From Megasphaera geminata F0357 (GTDB lineage Bacteria; Bacillota; Negativicutes; Veillonellales; Megasphaeraceae), in NCBI RefSeq assembly GCF_000239275.1, contig NZ_JH417610.1, forward strand, positions 1 to 58,221: DNA of 58,221 nt, given 5' to 3'. The stretch's first letter is position 1. The number at the start of each line of letters is the position of its first letter. This document shows positions 35,161 to 44,655 of the stretch, in pieces. The notes beneath the pieces were generated by a model. That model searched no databases. It was not told the DNA's origin and saw nothing but the letters and a program-made list of their open reading frames with translations. Made by a program: the position numbers and the translations under genes.

Positions 35161-36208
35161 AGACTGTATAGCTTCTACGCTCCTGCCGTGGCAGCAGGGC
35201 TCGGGGGCGGATAACGATGTTGTGCTCGACAGCCGTGTGCGCCTGGTGCGCAATCTCCGTGAATACCGTTTCCCCAATCGTGCCTCAAAAGCGGAACTGG
35301 GCGCGGCGGAAACGGCTGTTGTTGCTGCGGTACCGCGTCTTGACGCTATCGGCGCGGGAGAGTATGAATGTATTAAAATGCCGGCGCTGACGAATGCCGA
35401 ACGGGAATTAACCGCAACCAAGCATTTTATCTCGGCCGCCCTGATGAATGTGCCCGAACATCATGCCGTTATAGTACGCGAAGACGGGGCCGTTTCGGTT
35501 ATGGTAAATGAAGCGGATCACATTGTCGTTCAAACGGCGGCGGCCGGGTTTACTGTACAAAAAGCCGCAGACGATGCTTTGCGTGTTGACGATGCATTGG
35601 AAGAAACGCTTAATTATGCCTTTCATGAAGAATTCGGCTATCTTACGGCCAGCCCGTCCATGGCAGGCACGGGATTTCTGGCAGGCGTGACCCTGCATTT
35701 GCCCGGCCTCGCCGCCATGAAGAGGCTCCATCGTATTACACAGGGAATTACGAAGTTCGGTTTCGTTTTCATGGGGGTTTACAGCAGCAGGAATACATAT
35801 ATCGGTAATGTCTTCCAGATTACCAATCAAGTAACGCTTGGCGTTACGGAGGAGGATATTGTCACTCAGTTAAAAAAGATAGTCGCCCATATCATTCAGG
35901 AAGAACGGGCTTGCCGCGCTCTTTTACAGGCAAATGAACCCGACACGGTACGCGATCGGCTGCTTCGCAGCTACGGACTTCTTTCGCAGGCCTGGCTTAT
36001 GGAGCATGAAGAGGCGTTGAATCTCCTCAGTGATTTCCAATTGGCGACGACTATGGGCCTGATTAAGGCAAAGCCTCATGCGTACACCGCGTTGGCGGCT
36101 GTCTGCGAACCCGCCTATATCCGTGCCGTCGGCAAAAGCGGTCTCGGTGAAGAAGCTAAAGTGCGTACCCGTCTTTTACGGGATACATTGCAGGAATATA
36201 AAGACTAG
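35153..36208 (+). CDS. mcsB: McsB, protein arginine kinase
   Basis: 351 residues of the phosphagen (guanidino) kinase fold: VVLDSRVRLVRNLREYRFPN near the N-terminus, FGYLTASPSMAGTGFLAGV (the GYLTxxPxNxGT-type ATP/substrate motif), and RIAGFVF-like RITQGITKFGFVFMGVYS. It phosphorylates arginine residues of CtsR and of damaged proteins, marking the latter for ClpCP degradation. The conserved Asn of the LTxxPxNxG motif is read here as Ser-Met (PSMAG), a small difference worth noting. Confidence 0.92.
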   Translation: MFKDCIASTLLPWQQGSGADNDVVLDSRVRLVRNLREYRFPNRASKAELGAAETAVVAAVPRLDAIGAGEYECIKMPALTNAERELTATKHFISAALMNVPEHHAVIVREDGAVSVMVNEADHIVVQTAAAGFTVQKAADDALRVDDALEETLNYAFHEEFGYLTASPSMAGTGFLAGVTLHLPGLAAMKRLHRITQGITKFGFVFMGVYSSRNTYIGNVFQITNQVTLGVTEEDIVTQLKKIVAHIIQEERACRALLQANEPDTVRDRLLRSYGLLSQAWLMEHEEALNLLSDFQLATTMGLIKAKPHAYTALAAVCEPAYIRAVGKSGLGEEAKVRTRLLRDTLQEYKD

Positions 36209-36246
36209 ATTTACATGATGCATGACACGTAAGGAGGGAGATGTGC

Positions 36247-38718
36247 ATGTATAATCGTTTTACAGACGACTCTAAACAAGTTCTTCGGTATGCCCGCACC
36301 GCTGCGCAGCGGATGGCGCATAATTATGTAGGAACAGAACATATATTGCTCGGTCTCGTCCTCAACGAAGACGGGGCGGCCGGTCAGATGCTGCGTGACT
36401 TGGGGCTGACCACTGCCAATGTGACCCGCGCGTTGGAAAATATTGTCGGTTTGGGCATGACGCCTGATGCCGACCTTATTTTGACGAGAAAAATGAAACA
36501 GGCCATGGAATTTGCCGTAACGGAATCGAAGCGGCTGAACCGTAATTATGTCGGTACGGAGCATATCCTCCTCGGGATTTTGCAGCAGCGCGACAGTATG
36601 GCCGTGCAGGTGCTGGAAAGTATGGATGTCGATCCGGCCGCCTTAATTGAGCGGATTAATGAATTTAATGAGGATATGCCGTATACCGAAGGCGCCGGGG
36701 AAGGGGCTTACAGCCCCAACGAATATGCCGGTGCGGCTGCGGAGGAAGACAGCGGTGAATCTAATCTTCTGACTGCTTACGGCAGGGATTTAAACGCTGA
36801 TGCGGCAAACGGCAAGATTGATCCCGTCATCGGCAGAGATAAAGAAGTGGAACGGGTTATTCAGATTCTCTGCAGGCGGACGAAAAACAATCCTATCCTG
36901 CTCGGTGCGCCCGGTGTGGGTAAGACGGCCATTGCCGAAGGCCTGGCACAGAAGATCGTCGACCGCGATGTGCCGTATCCTTTAGCGGATAAACAGATTT
37001 TTTCGCTCAATTTGTCCAGTCTTGTAGCCGGCACAAAGTATCGCGGGGAATTCGAAGAACGAATCAAACGCATTCTGGAAAAGGCGGAAAAGGATCCGTC
37101 CGTCATTCTCTTTATTGATGAGCTCCACCAGCTTGTCGGCGCCGGTTCGGCAGAAGGGACGATGGATGCGGCCGATATTATGAAACCCGCTCTGGCGCGC
37201 GGTGAATTACAGTGCATCGGGGCGACGACAACGGATGAATATAAGAAGCATATTGAAAAGGATTCGGCTCTGACACGGCGGTTCCAGCCTGTCCGCGTCG
37301 ATGAACCGACGCAGGAAGACGCGCTGCAGATTTTGCGAGGTCTGCGCAGCAGATATGAGGACTTTCATCACGTGACGATTACAGACCGGGCCCTTGAAGA
37401 GGCCGTTACTCTTTCGGCGCGTTACATTGCCGACAGATATTTGCCTGACAAGGCGATTGACGTCATTGACGAGGCGTCCGCCAAGGTGCGCCTGCGCGAA
37501 GCCGTGCCTACGGCGGAAGTGAAAGCGCTGAAAGATGAGTTGTCCCGTATGAACCGCGAAAAGGAAGCGCTCCTGGCGGCGGAAAATTTCGAAAAATGCG
37601 CGGATCTGCGCGATCGGATCAAAGAGGCGGAAGATAAACTTGAGTCCGTCTGCAGAGGTGAAACTGAAAATAAAGAACGTCCCGTTGTGTCTGCCGACGA
37701 CATTGCCGATGTTGTATCCGTCTGGTCGGGCGTGCCTGTACAACAGATTACGGAAACGGAGTCGCAGAGGCTTATGCATTTGGAAGAAGAGTTACATAAG
37801 CGTGTCATCAGCCAGGATGAAGCCGTTACGGCCGTTGCCAGAGCCGTCCGACGTGCCCGTGCGGGGCTGAAGGATGAGAAGCGTCCTATCGGCTCTTTCC
37901 TCTTTCTCGGCCCCAGCGGCGTCGGTAAGACGGAACTGGCACGGACCTTGGCGGGGCGGCTTTTCGGCAGTGAAGATGCGATGATTCGCATTGATATGAG
38001 CGAATTTATGGAATCTCATGCCGTGGCCCGTCTTATCGGCGCGCCTCCCGGCTATGTCGGTCACGACGACGGCGGGGAACTGACCGATAAGGTGCGGGAA
38101 AAACCGTACAGCGTCATTCTCTTTGATGAAGTGGAAAAAGCGAACCGCAATTTCTTCAATATTCTCTTGCAGATTCTCGATGACGGCCGCCTGACCGATA
38201 CGAAGGGGCGGACTGTCGATTTCCGCAATACGGTTATCATTATGACGAGCAATCTCGGCGCCACGCATTTGCGTCCCGAAACGCCGACGATGGGCTTTGC
38301 TGTCGGCGGTGATACGGAAAAAACAAAGATGACGGCTTTTGAACAGGCGGAAAAGGAAATCATGGGTGATGTACGTCGGTTCTTCAGGCCCGAATTTATT
38401 AACCGCCTTGATGAAATGATCATTTTCAGGCCTCTTGAAAAGAAGGATTTACAGCGTATCGTCGGTATTATGCTTGATGATTTGATGGAACGCCTCTCTG
38501 AAAAGGGCGTGCAGTTTAAACGGACGGAAGCGGCAACGGATGTGCTTGTCGGCGAAGGTACCGACTTTGCTTACGGCGCACGGCCGCTCCGCCGCTCCAT
38601 TCAGAAACTGGTGGAAGATCCTATTGCCGAATTGCTTTTAGAAGGCCGGCTGACGGAGGGCAAGACTGTCCATGTCGACAGTAAGGATAAGAAAAAACTC
38701 GACTTCGAAACGATATAA
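36247..38718 (+). CDS. clpC: ClpC, AAA+ unfoldase
   Basis: The start chosen is ATG 36247, about nine bases after GGAGGG; an ATG at 36241 is too close. 823 residues: two N-terminal Clp repeats ([11 protein letters not shown] twice), the first AAA module with Walker [10 protein letters not shown] and Walker [15 protein letters not shown], a UVR-containing middle domain ([18 protein letters not shown]), the second AAA module with GPSGVGKTE and [10 protein letters not shown], and the C-terminal domain. With ClpP it degrades McsB-tagged and misfolded proteins. It is the fourth gene of the ctsR operon. Confidence 0.97.
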   Translation: MYNRFTDDSKQVLRYARTAAQRMAHNYVGTEHILLGLVLNEDGAAGQMLRDLGLTTANVTRALENIVGLGMTPDADLILTRKMKQAMEFAVTESKRLNRNYVGTEHILLGILQQRDSMAVQVLESMDVDPAALIERINEFNEDMPYTEGAGEGAYSPNEYAGAAAEEDSGESNLLTAYGRDLNADAANGKIDPVIGRDKEVERVIQILCRRTKNNPILLGAPGVGKTAIAEGLAQKIVDRDVPYPLADKQIFSLNLSSLVAGTKYRGEFEERIKRILEKAEKDPSVILFIDELHQLVGAGSAEGTMDAADIMKPALARGELQCIGATTTDEYKKHIEKDSALTRRFQPVRVDEPTQEDALQILRGLRSRYEDFHHVTITDRALEEAVTLSARYIADRYLPDKAIDVIDEASAKVRLREAVPTAEVKALKDELSRMNREKEALLAAENFEKCADLRDRIKEAEDKLESVCRGETENKERPVVSADDIADVVSVWSGVPVQQITETESQRLMHLEEELHKRVISQDEAVTAVARAVRRARAGLKDEKRPIGSFLFLGPSGVGKTELARTLAGRLFGSEDAMIRIDMSEFMESHAVARLIGAPPGYVGHDDGGELTDKVREKPYSVILFDEVEKANRNFFNILLQILDDGRLTDTKGRTVDFRNTVIIMTSNLGATHLRPETPTMGFAVGGDTEKTKMTAFEQAEKEIMGDVRRFFRPEFINRLDEMIIFRPLEKKDLQRIVGIMLDDLMERLSEKGVQFKRTEAATDVLVGEGTDFAYGARPLRRSIQKLVEDPIAELLLEGRLTEGKTVHVDSKDKKKLDFETI

Positions 38719-38727
38719 GGAGATACG

Positions 38728-40098
38728 ATGGCAAAAGTGAGGACCCGCTTTGTCTGCAGTGAATGCGGCAGCGTCTCGACCCGGTGGTTGGGGCGCTGCC
38801 CGCACTGCGGCGAGTGGAACACGTTAGCGGAGGAAACGGAAAAAGCTGCCGTACCGGCGGCTGCGGCGTCATCTGTACGGCAAAACGATACAAAGCCGGC
38901 GCCGTTGAGGGAGATTAAGCTGGAGACGGTGACCCGTCTGACAACAGGCATCGGTGAGCTCGATACGGTTCTGGGCGGCGGTATCGTCCCGGGAGCGCTT
39001 ATTCTTCTCAGCGGCGATCCGGGGATCGGCAAGTCGACCCTTGTCCTGCAGACGGCGGCAGCCGTTTCAAAAGCGGCGGGACCGGTCCTGTACGCGTCCG
39101 GTGAAGAATCGGCGGGGCAGATTAAGCTTCGTGCCGAGCGGCTCGGTATTGATCCGCAAGGGCTCTTTGTCGAGGCCGATACATATCTTGATTCGGTTTT
39201 AAAAGCGGCGGAGACGGAAAAGGCGGGGCTTCTCATTGTCGATTCCATACAGACCATGTATACAGGCGATTGTGACAGTGCGCCGGGAAGTCAGGGACAG
39301 GTCCGTGAGGGGACGAATAAGCTCATGAACTTTGCCAAGTCCACCGGTATTCCCGTTATTGTTGTCGGGCACGTGACAAAAGAGGGGACTATTGCCGGTC
39401 CCCGGCTCATGGAACACCTCGTTGACGTGGTTCTTTATCTGGAAGGGGAACGGCACTATCAGTTCCGTGTCCTGCGGAGCATGAAGAACCGGTTCGGGTC
39501 GACTCATGAAACGGGATTGTTTACCATGTCCGAAAGAGGTTTGGAAGAGCTGGTCAATCCGTCGGCACTGCTTCTGGCGGAGCGTTCCGCGGGACAGGCC
39601 GGTTCGGCTGTCGCCGCCGTTATGGACGGTATGCGCCCTCTTGTAGGAGAGGTACAGGCTCTTACGTCGCGGTCCGTTTTTTCCGTGCCCCGACGTACTG
39701 TCGTCGGCATGGACTATAACCGTCTGATTTTATTGCTGGCTGTCCTGGAAAAGAGGGCCGGCCTGAACCTGTCGGCGCAGGATGTCTATATTAACGTTGC
39801 CGGCGGCCTGAAAGTAAACGAAACGGCGGCCGATTTGCCCGTGGCCCTGTCGGTCGTTTCGTCTTTTAGGGATATGGCCATGGATAAGAATACTGTCGTT
39901 ATGGGTGAAATCGGTCTGACCGGAGATATCCGCCGCGTGCCGCATGTCCGCAGACGCATACAGGAAGCGGCAAAACTCGGCTTTACGAGATTTATCATTC
40001 CCGTCGGCAACGCAGACGACCGGGATAAGAGAAAGTATGATATCGTCGCCGTAAAGACGCTGCGGGAAGCTGTAGAAGCGGCTTTTAACGGGACGTAG
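38728..40098 (+). CDS. radA: RadA (Sms), DNA recombination/repair ATPase
   Basis: 456 residues: an N-terminal C4 zinc finger (FVCSECGSVSTRWLGRCPHC), the RecA-like core with Walker A GDPGIGKST, the RadA-specific KNRFGSTHE motif, and a C-terminal Lon-protease-like domain (DVYINVAGGLKVNETAADLP). It promotes branch migration in recombination. AAGGAG precedes ATG 38728, nine bases after clpC, so it ends the ctsR operon. Confidence 0.96.
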   Translation: MAKVRTRFVCSECGSVSTRWLGRCPHCGEWNTLAEETEKAAVPAAAASSVRQNDTKPAPLREIKLETVTRLTTGIGELDTVLGGGIVPGALILLSGDPGIGKSTLVLQTAAAVSKAAGPVLYASGEESAGQIKLRAERLGIDPQGLFVEADTYLDSVLKAAETEKAGLLIVDSIQTMYTGDCDSAPGSQGQVREGTNKLMNFAKSTGIPVIVVGHVTKEGTIAGPRLMEHLVDVVLYLEGERHYQFRVLRSMKNRFGSTHETGLFTMSERGLEELVNPSALLLAERSAGQAGSAVAAVMDGMRPLVGEVQALTSRSVFSVPRRTVVGMDYNRLILLLAVLEKRAGLNLSAQDVYINVAGGLKVNETAADLPVALSVVSSFRDMAMDKNTVVMGEIGLTGDIRRVPHVRRRIQEAAKLGFTRFIIPVGNADDRDKRKYDIVAVKTLREAVEAAFNGT

Positions 40099-40258
40099 CG
40101 GACTGACTTGGATATTGATGATAATTTGGATATGTGCTCAAGACGCGGGTGGTGCTGACGGCATGAACTTATGGATGCAAAAAATTGTATAGAATTAAGA
40201 TCCTGTCTATGGATTTATGTTTTTTGAATGCTGTAAGATCGTAATATCCCGATCGGTG

Positions 40259-40293
40259 ATCTCCTGCGAGTTTTCTCACAGGGGATTTTTATT
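40259..40293 (+). terminator. Terminator of the ctsR-radA operon
   Basis: A hairpin of about 12 pairs (ATCTCCTGCGAG against CTCACAGGGGAT, one mismatch) around TTTT is followed by TTTTTATT. It lies in the 376-base gap 40099-40474, where I see no gene; TATAAT-like sequences at 40362 and 40422 could belong to the next gene's promoter but have no clear -35 partner. Confidence 0.75.
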
Positions 40294-40474
40294 ATGTTGA
40301 GGCGATAATCTCTGCACATTCACATCATAATATATAAACAGGGGTTGCTATATTTCCCGTTTATAATATAAAGAGCGCTCCCATATGCGGTATCATACTG
40401 GTAACGATGTGGTATACATGATATAATTAAACAGTTTTAAGGGTGTTCTGTGTTCTTTCAGGAGGTGAATTGAT

Positions 40475-41659
40475 ATGACGGATTACGGAACTTCTTCGAG
40501 AGATGATCGGGAAGCGGGTAAAGCGCGGCGCGCCAAGGTTCATAAATTGGCGGACACCGTCATGCGCTGGCTTATCGTCCTTGTCGTGGCCATCATTTTC
40601 GTGGTTCTTGCCGACGAGCTGATGTCCGCTCCTTTTTTCAGCGCCGAAATTGAAGGCGAAGCCGCGGCCAAGGGCCTTTACAGCATTACTGTCCTTACGG
40701 TCATCGCATATGTTGCCGGCGCTTTCGTCGGTGCCATTGTCGGGTATATTTTGTCTCATTTCATTTTGCGTCTCATCTGGGCGGCCATTCATCGCATTGA
40801 ATTCAGTTTAAGCGGCCTGTCCGGACAGGACCTGCTTGCCGGGACGATAGGGTTGCTTATTGGACTTATAATCGCTAACTTAATCGGACTTGCCTTCGCC
40901 CGGCTCCCCATTATCGGCGCGTACGGGCCGATCGTGTTTAATCTTGTCTTCGGTTATGCGGGCATGAGTATTGCCGTCCGCAAAAAAACGGAGATTTCCG
41001 CGCTTCTTTCGTCTTTCCGTTTCGGCAAACAGAGCAAGGACAAAACGGTGAAAAAAGATGTCGGTCCCGTCGGTAAACTCCTGGATACGAGCTCGATTAT
41101 CGACGGCCGTATTGCCGAGCTTTGTGCGACCGGTTTTCTGGAAGGGCCTCTTCTCGTGCCTGTTTTTGTCCTTGAAGAGCTGCAGCTTATTGCGGACTCG
41201 TCCGATCTGCTGAAGCGTACCAAAGGACGCCGCGGCTTGGATATTCTCAAGCAGATGCAGGAAGATCGTCATGTGCAGGTCGATATTATCAGCGATGATT
41301 TCGAAGACGCCCAGGGTGTCGACTCCAAACTTATCCGTCTGGGCAGACAGCTTGGCGCCAAGGTCATTACCAATGATTACAACCTCAATAAGGTTGCCGA
41401 ATTACAGGGCGTCATCGTCCTCAATATCAATGATTTGGCTAACGCCATGAAGCCGGCCCGCGTACCGGGTGAAGAAATGAATGTGCTCATTGTCAAGGCC
41501 GGTAAGGAAGAAAATCAGGGCATAGCTTACCTTGATGACGGTACGATGATCGTCGTCGAGAACGGGGAAAAATACATCGGTATGAATATTCCCGTTACGG
41601 TTACATCCGTCTTGCAGACCTCTGCAGGCCGCATGATTTTCGTAAAAGTATCTGATTAA
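40475..41659 (+). CDS. yacL: YacL-type PIN/TRAM-domain membrane protein
   Basis: CAGGAGG precedes ATG 40475. 394 residues: four hydrophobic segments in the first about 170 residues, then a PIN nuclease-like domain beginning LLDTSSIIDGRIAELCATGF with the acidic sites (DTS, DDF, TNDYNL), and a C-terminal TRAM RNA-binding domain (VPGEEMNVLIVKAGKEENQG). The family is conserved next to ispD in Firmicutes; the substrate is unknown, and an RNA-related role is inferred from the domains. Confidence 0.9.
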   Translation: MTDYGTSSRDDREAGKARRAKVHKLADTVMRWLIVLVVAIIFVVLADELMSAPFFSAEIEGEAAAKGLYSITVLTVIAYVAGAFVGAIVGYILSHFILRLIWAAIHRIEFSLSGLSGQDLLAGTIGLLIGLIIANLIGLAFARLPIIGAYGPIVFNLVFGYAGMSIAVRKKTEISALLSSFRFGKQSKDKTVKKDVGPVGKLLDTSSIIDGRIAELCATGFLEGPLLVPVFVLEELQLIADSSDLLKRTKGRRGLDILKQMQEDRHVQVDIISDDFEDAQGVDSKLIRLGRQLGAKVITNDYNLNKVAELQGVIVLNINDLANAMKPARVPGEEMNVLIVKAGKEENQGIAYLDDGTMIVVENGEKYIGMNIPVTVTSVLQTSAGRMIFVKVSD

Positions 41660-41675
41660 GAAACAGGTGGATTGG

Positions 41676-42856
41676 TTGAAAGTATCTGTTATTGTCGTGG
41701 CTGCCGGTTCAGGCCGCCGTTTTGGTTACGAACGGAATAAATTATTTTATCCTCTGTGCGGTAAACCCGTCCTGAACACACGCTGGCCCATGTCTTCGCG
41801 GCGAAACGGGTAGACGAGGCGGTTATCGTAATTTCCGAGCGGGATCGCGCGGATGTTGAACGAATTGTAGCTTCCCTTCACCCGGCAATACCTGTGAAGT
41901 ACGCCTTGGGCGGAGCCGAGCGGGAAGATTCGGTATATAACGGTCTTATGGCGACGGCGGAAGACAGCGCCGTCGTTATGGTTCAGGACGGGTCACGGCC
42001 GCTGACCGGTCCGGAGTGGTATGATAATGCCGTGCCTGTTATGGAAGCAGCCGAAGCTGCCGTTTACGCCATTCCCGTCAAGGATACGGTAAAGCTTCGT
42101 GAAAGTGCGGACGGAGTCGGTCCGGAGCGGTTGGAAACGCTTGAACGGAGCCGGCTTATTGCGGTGCAGACCCCGCAGATTTTTCACCGCGCCATTCTCA
42201 GGGAGGCACATCGTTATGCAAAGGCCCACGGCTTCAGCGGTACTGATGACGCGTCCCTTGTCGAGGCAATCGGCGGAAAACTGGTTGTGCTCAAAGGTGA
42301 TGAGCGTAATCATAAGGTAACGACGCCGGATGATATACCTGTTCTCGAATTTTATTTAAACGGCCCGACGAAGCACTGTGTCGGCAGCGGGTATGACGTC
42401 CATCGTCTCGTAGAGGGGCGCGCGCTTGTTGTCGGCGGTGTTACCATACCTTTTGAAAAGGGGCTGGATGGCCATTCCGATGCGGATGTTCTTCTTCACG
42501 CCGTTATGGACGCTCTTTTGGGAGCGGCAGGACTCAACGATATCGGCACGTATTTTCCCGATACGGACGGGGCTTTTAAAGATATATCCAGCCTTGTGCT
42601 CTTACGTAAGGTTAAACAGATTCTTGTCGAGAACGGCTGCCGCATTATTAACGTCGATGCGACTCTGCTGGCTCAGCGGCCGAAGGTCAAGCCTTTTATC
42701 CCCGCCATGATCCGCAATATCGCGGCTGCTCTGGAAATCGGGGCGGCCGATGTGTCCGTCAAGGCGACAACGACGGAACGGCTCGGGTTCATCGGTAAAG
42801 AAGAGGGTATGGCCGCACAGGCCGCCGCCATGGTTCTCAAGTATAATGCACTGTAG
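41676..42856 (+). pseudogene. ispDF: Bifunctional IspD-IspF (isoprenoid pathway); frameshifted
   Basis: TTG 41676 (AGGTGG upstream) starts VSVIVVAAGSGRRFG, the CTP-binding loop of IspD. Near 41775-41782 one base is missing; restoring it joins PVLN to TLAHVFAAKRVDEAVIVI, and IspD continues to DDIPVLEFYL. IspF follows in the same chain: GSGYDVHRLVEGRALVVGG, DGHSDADVLLHAVMDALLGA, DIGTYFPDTD, KATTTERLGFIG. The two domains catalyse steps three and five of the methylerythritol phosphate pathway, making CDP-ME and MEcPP. As this pathway is normally essential, the break is most likely a sequence error. gltX begins 13 bases later. Confidence 0.9.
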
Positions 42857-42869
42857 GAGGAATTGATTT

Positions 42870-44342
42870 ATGTCTGAGAAAGTACGCGTACGTTTTGCTC
42901 CGAGTCCGACCGGACCTTTCCATATAGGCGGCGCCCGCTCCGCTCTTTTTAACTACCTGGCTGCCCGGCACGAAGACGGCACCTTTGTCGTCCGCATTGA
43001 AGATACGGATCGGCAGCGTTCCACGCGTGAATCGGAAGAAAATATTAAAGAAGCCCTTGCCTGGCTCGGCATTAACTGGGATGAAGGTATCGATGCAGGC
43101 GGTGACCACGGCCCGTACCGTCAGATGGAACGGCTCGGGATATATCGGGAGTATACGGATAAGCTTCTCGCTGAAGGAAAAGCGTATTACTGTTTTTGTA
43201 CGCATGAGGAATTGGAGGCCGAAAAAAACGCGCAAATGGCCGAGGGCGAAACTCCCGTATACAGCGGCAAATGCAGCCGGCTCACACAGGAACAGGTGGA
43301 ACAGTACTTAAAAGAAGGCCGGCCGTATGTCATTCGTGTTAAGACGCCCGGGAACGAGACCTTTGAAGTCGATGACATCGTTCGCGGTAAAGTTTCTTTT
43401 GATTCCAATAAAATCGGCGATTTCGTTATCGTTAAATCCGACGGCGTCCCCGTTTATAATTATTGTGTAGTTCTTGACGACGCGCTTATGGAAATCACAC
43501 ATGTTATCCGTGCGGAAGAGCATCTTTCCAATACGCCGCGCCAGCTTGTGCTTTACCGGCTGTTGGGCTTTAAGCCGCCCCAATTTGCTCACGTATCGCT
43601 TATTCTCGGCGCGGATAAGAAAAAGATGAGCAAACGTCACGGCGCCACTTCCGTGCAGCAGTATCGGGACATGGGATATCTGCCGGATGCTCTCTTCAAT
43701 TTCCTCGCGCTTCTGGGCTGGACGCCCGAAGGTGATAGGGAAATTTTCAGTAAAGAAGAGCTTTGCAAGCTGTTCACGCTCGATCGCGTAGCCAAGAATC
43801 CGGCAGTGTTCGATATTGAAAAACTGAACTGGATCAATTTCCAGTACATGAAAGAACTGGACGCGGACCAGCTCCTTGCGGTTTGCCTGCCGCACCTGCA
43901 GAAAGCGGGGTATGTAGCCGAAAACCCCGATGTCGCGACTCTTATCCGGATTAAGGAGATGGTTCAGGCGCTGCGTGAACATATTCAATACGGTGCGCAG
44001 GCCGCCGCTGCGGCAAAAATTTTCTTCACTGACGACTATGCACCGGAAAATGAAGAAACGGCAGCCGTTCTGAAGGAAGAAACGGCTGCGGACGTTTTGA
44101 CCGTATTTGCACGGGAATTACAGGCTCTTGATGAAGTGACCGCCGACACGGTGCAGCCGCTTTTCAAAAAGGTGCAAAAAGAGCTCGGCGTTAAGGGAAG
44201 AGCCGTCTACATGCCGATACGCGTTGCCGTTACGGGCGTTATGCACGGCCCCGACCTGCATCATATTATCGCTCTCATGGGGCGCGAAAAGGTCATGGCC
44301 CGCCTGCAAAAGACGGGACTTCTGCGGCGGCTGCCATCTTGA
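42870..44342 (+). CDS. gltX: Glutamyl-tRNA synthetase
   Basis: 490 residues of a class I synthetase: the HIGH-type motif PTGPFHIGGARSALF at the N-terminus, ARHEDGTFVVRIEDTDRQR, and the KMSKS motif ADKKKMSKRHGA, followed by the helical anticodon-binding domain ending VMARLQKTGLLRRL. It charges tRNA-Glu and may also charge tRNA-Gln, as is usual in Firmicutes that use the amidotransferase route. AGGAGG precedes ATG 42870. The stop codon overlaps the -35 box of the cysS leader promoter. Confidence 0.97.
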   Translation: MSEKVRVRFAPSPTGPFHIGGARSALFNYLAARHEDGTFVVRIEDTDRQRSTRESEENIKEALAWLGINWDEGIDAGGDHGPYRQMERLGIYREYTDKLLAEGKAYYCFCTHEELEAEKNAQMAEGETPVYSGKCSRLTQEQVEQYLKEGRPYVIRVKTPGNETFEVDDIVRGKVSFDSNKIGDFVIVKSDGVPVYNYCVVLDDALMEITHVIRAEEHLSNTPRQLVLYRLLGFKPPQFAHVSLILGADKKKMSKRHGATSVQQYRDMGYLPDALFNFLALLGWTPEGDREIFSKEELCKLFTLDRVAKNPAVFDIEKLNWINFQYMKELDADQLLAVCLPHLQKAGYVAENPDVATLIRIKEMVQALREHIQYGAQAAAAAKIFFTDDYAPENEETAAVLKEETAADVLTVFARELQALDEVTADTVQPLFKKVQKELGVKGRAVYMPIRVAVTGVMHGPDLHHIIALMGREKVMARLQKTGLLRRLPS

Positions 44343-44367
44343 CAGCCCGTCTCAAGTCGTATACTAT
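44339..44367 (+). promoter_or_regulatory. Promoter of the cysS T-box transcript
   Basis: TTGACA (44339-44344), 17 bases, TACTAT (44362-44367); a TATAAT follows at 44367-44372. The -35 box overlaps the gltX stop codon. Confidence 0.6.
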
Positions 44368-44410
44368 ATAATATAAATTAAGAACCTCATTGCAGGTTGT
44401 AATAACTATG

Positions 44411-44636
44411 ATGACCGAAATATGTTCATCGCCGAGCGCTACAGAGAGAAGGGGCGGCTGCTGAGAGTCCGTTCAGAGAGCAGAACGATGAAGTTGCCTT
44501 CGTGAATAGGTCGGGTGAATTGAGAAGTAGTCCGATCCGGTCGGCCGCCGTTACCGGTACTAAGATTACGGCATTGCCGTAAAGCAGAGTGGAACCGCGG
44601 GCCACCGTCTCTGTCAGGGGATGGCGGCCTTTTTTG
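44411..44636 (+). promoter_or_regulatory. T-box leader controlling cysS
   Basis: The leader has stem I (GACC at 44413 pairing with GGTC at 44509), an AGAGAGAAGG-type GA motif, and the T-box sequence AGAGTGGAACCGCGG (44586-44600) that pairs with the acceptor end of uncharged tRNA. The terminator GCCACCGTC...GGATGGCGGC with a T6 run at 44629 lies just before cysS. TGC at 44495-44497 on the 3' side of stem I is a candidate cysteine specifier. Uncharged tRNA-Cys would favour the antiterminator and switch on cysS and the genes after it. It fills most of the 313-base gap between gltX and cysS. Confidence 0.9.
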
Positions 44637-44655
44637 TGTTCATCAGGAAGATGCT

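Noticed and set aside
40099-40474. Riboswitch or small RNA in the radA-yacL gap
   Set aside because: Apart from the terminator hairpin I found no conserved RNA motif I can name.
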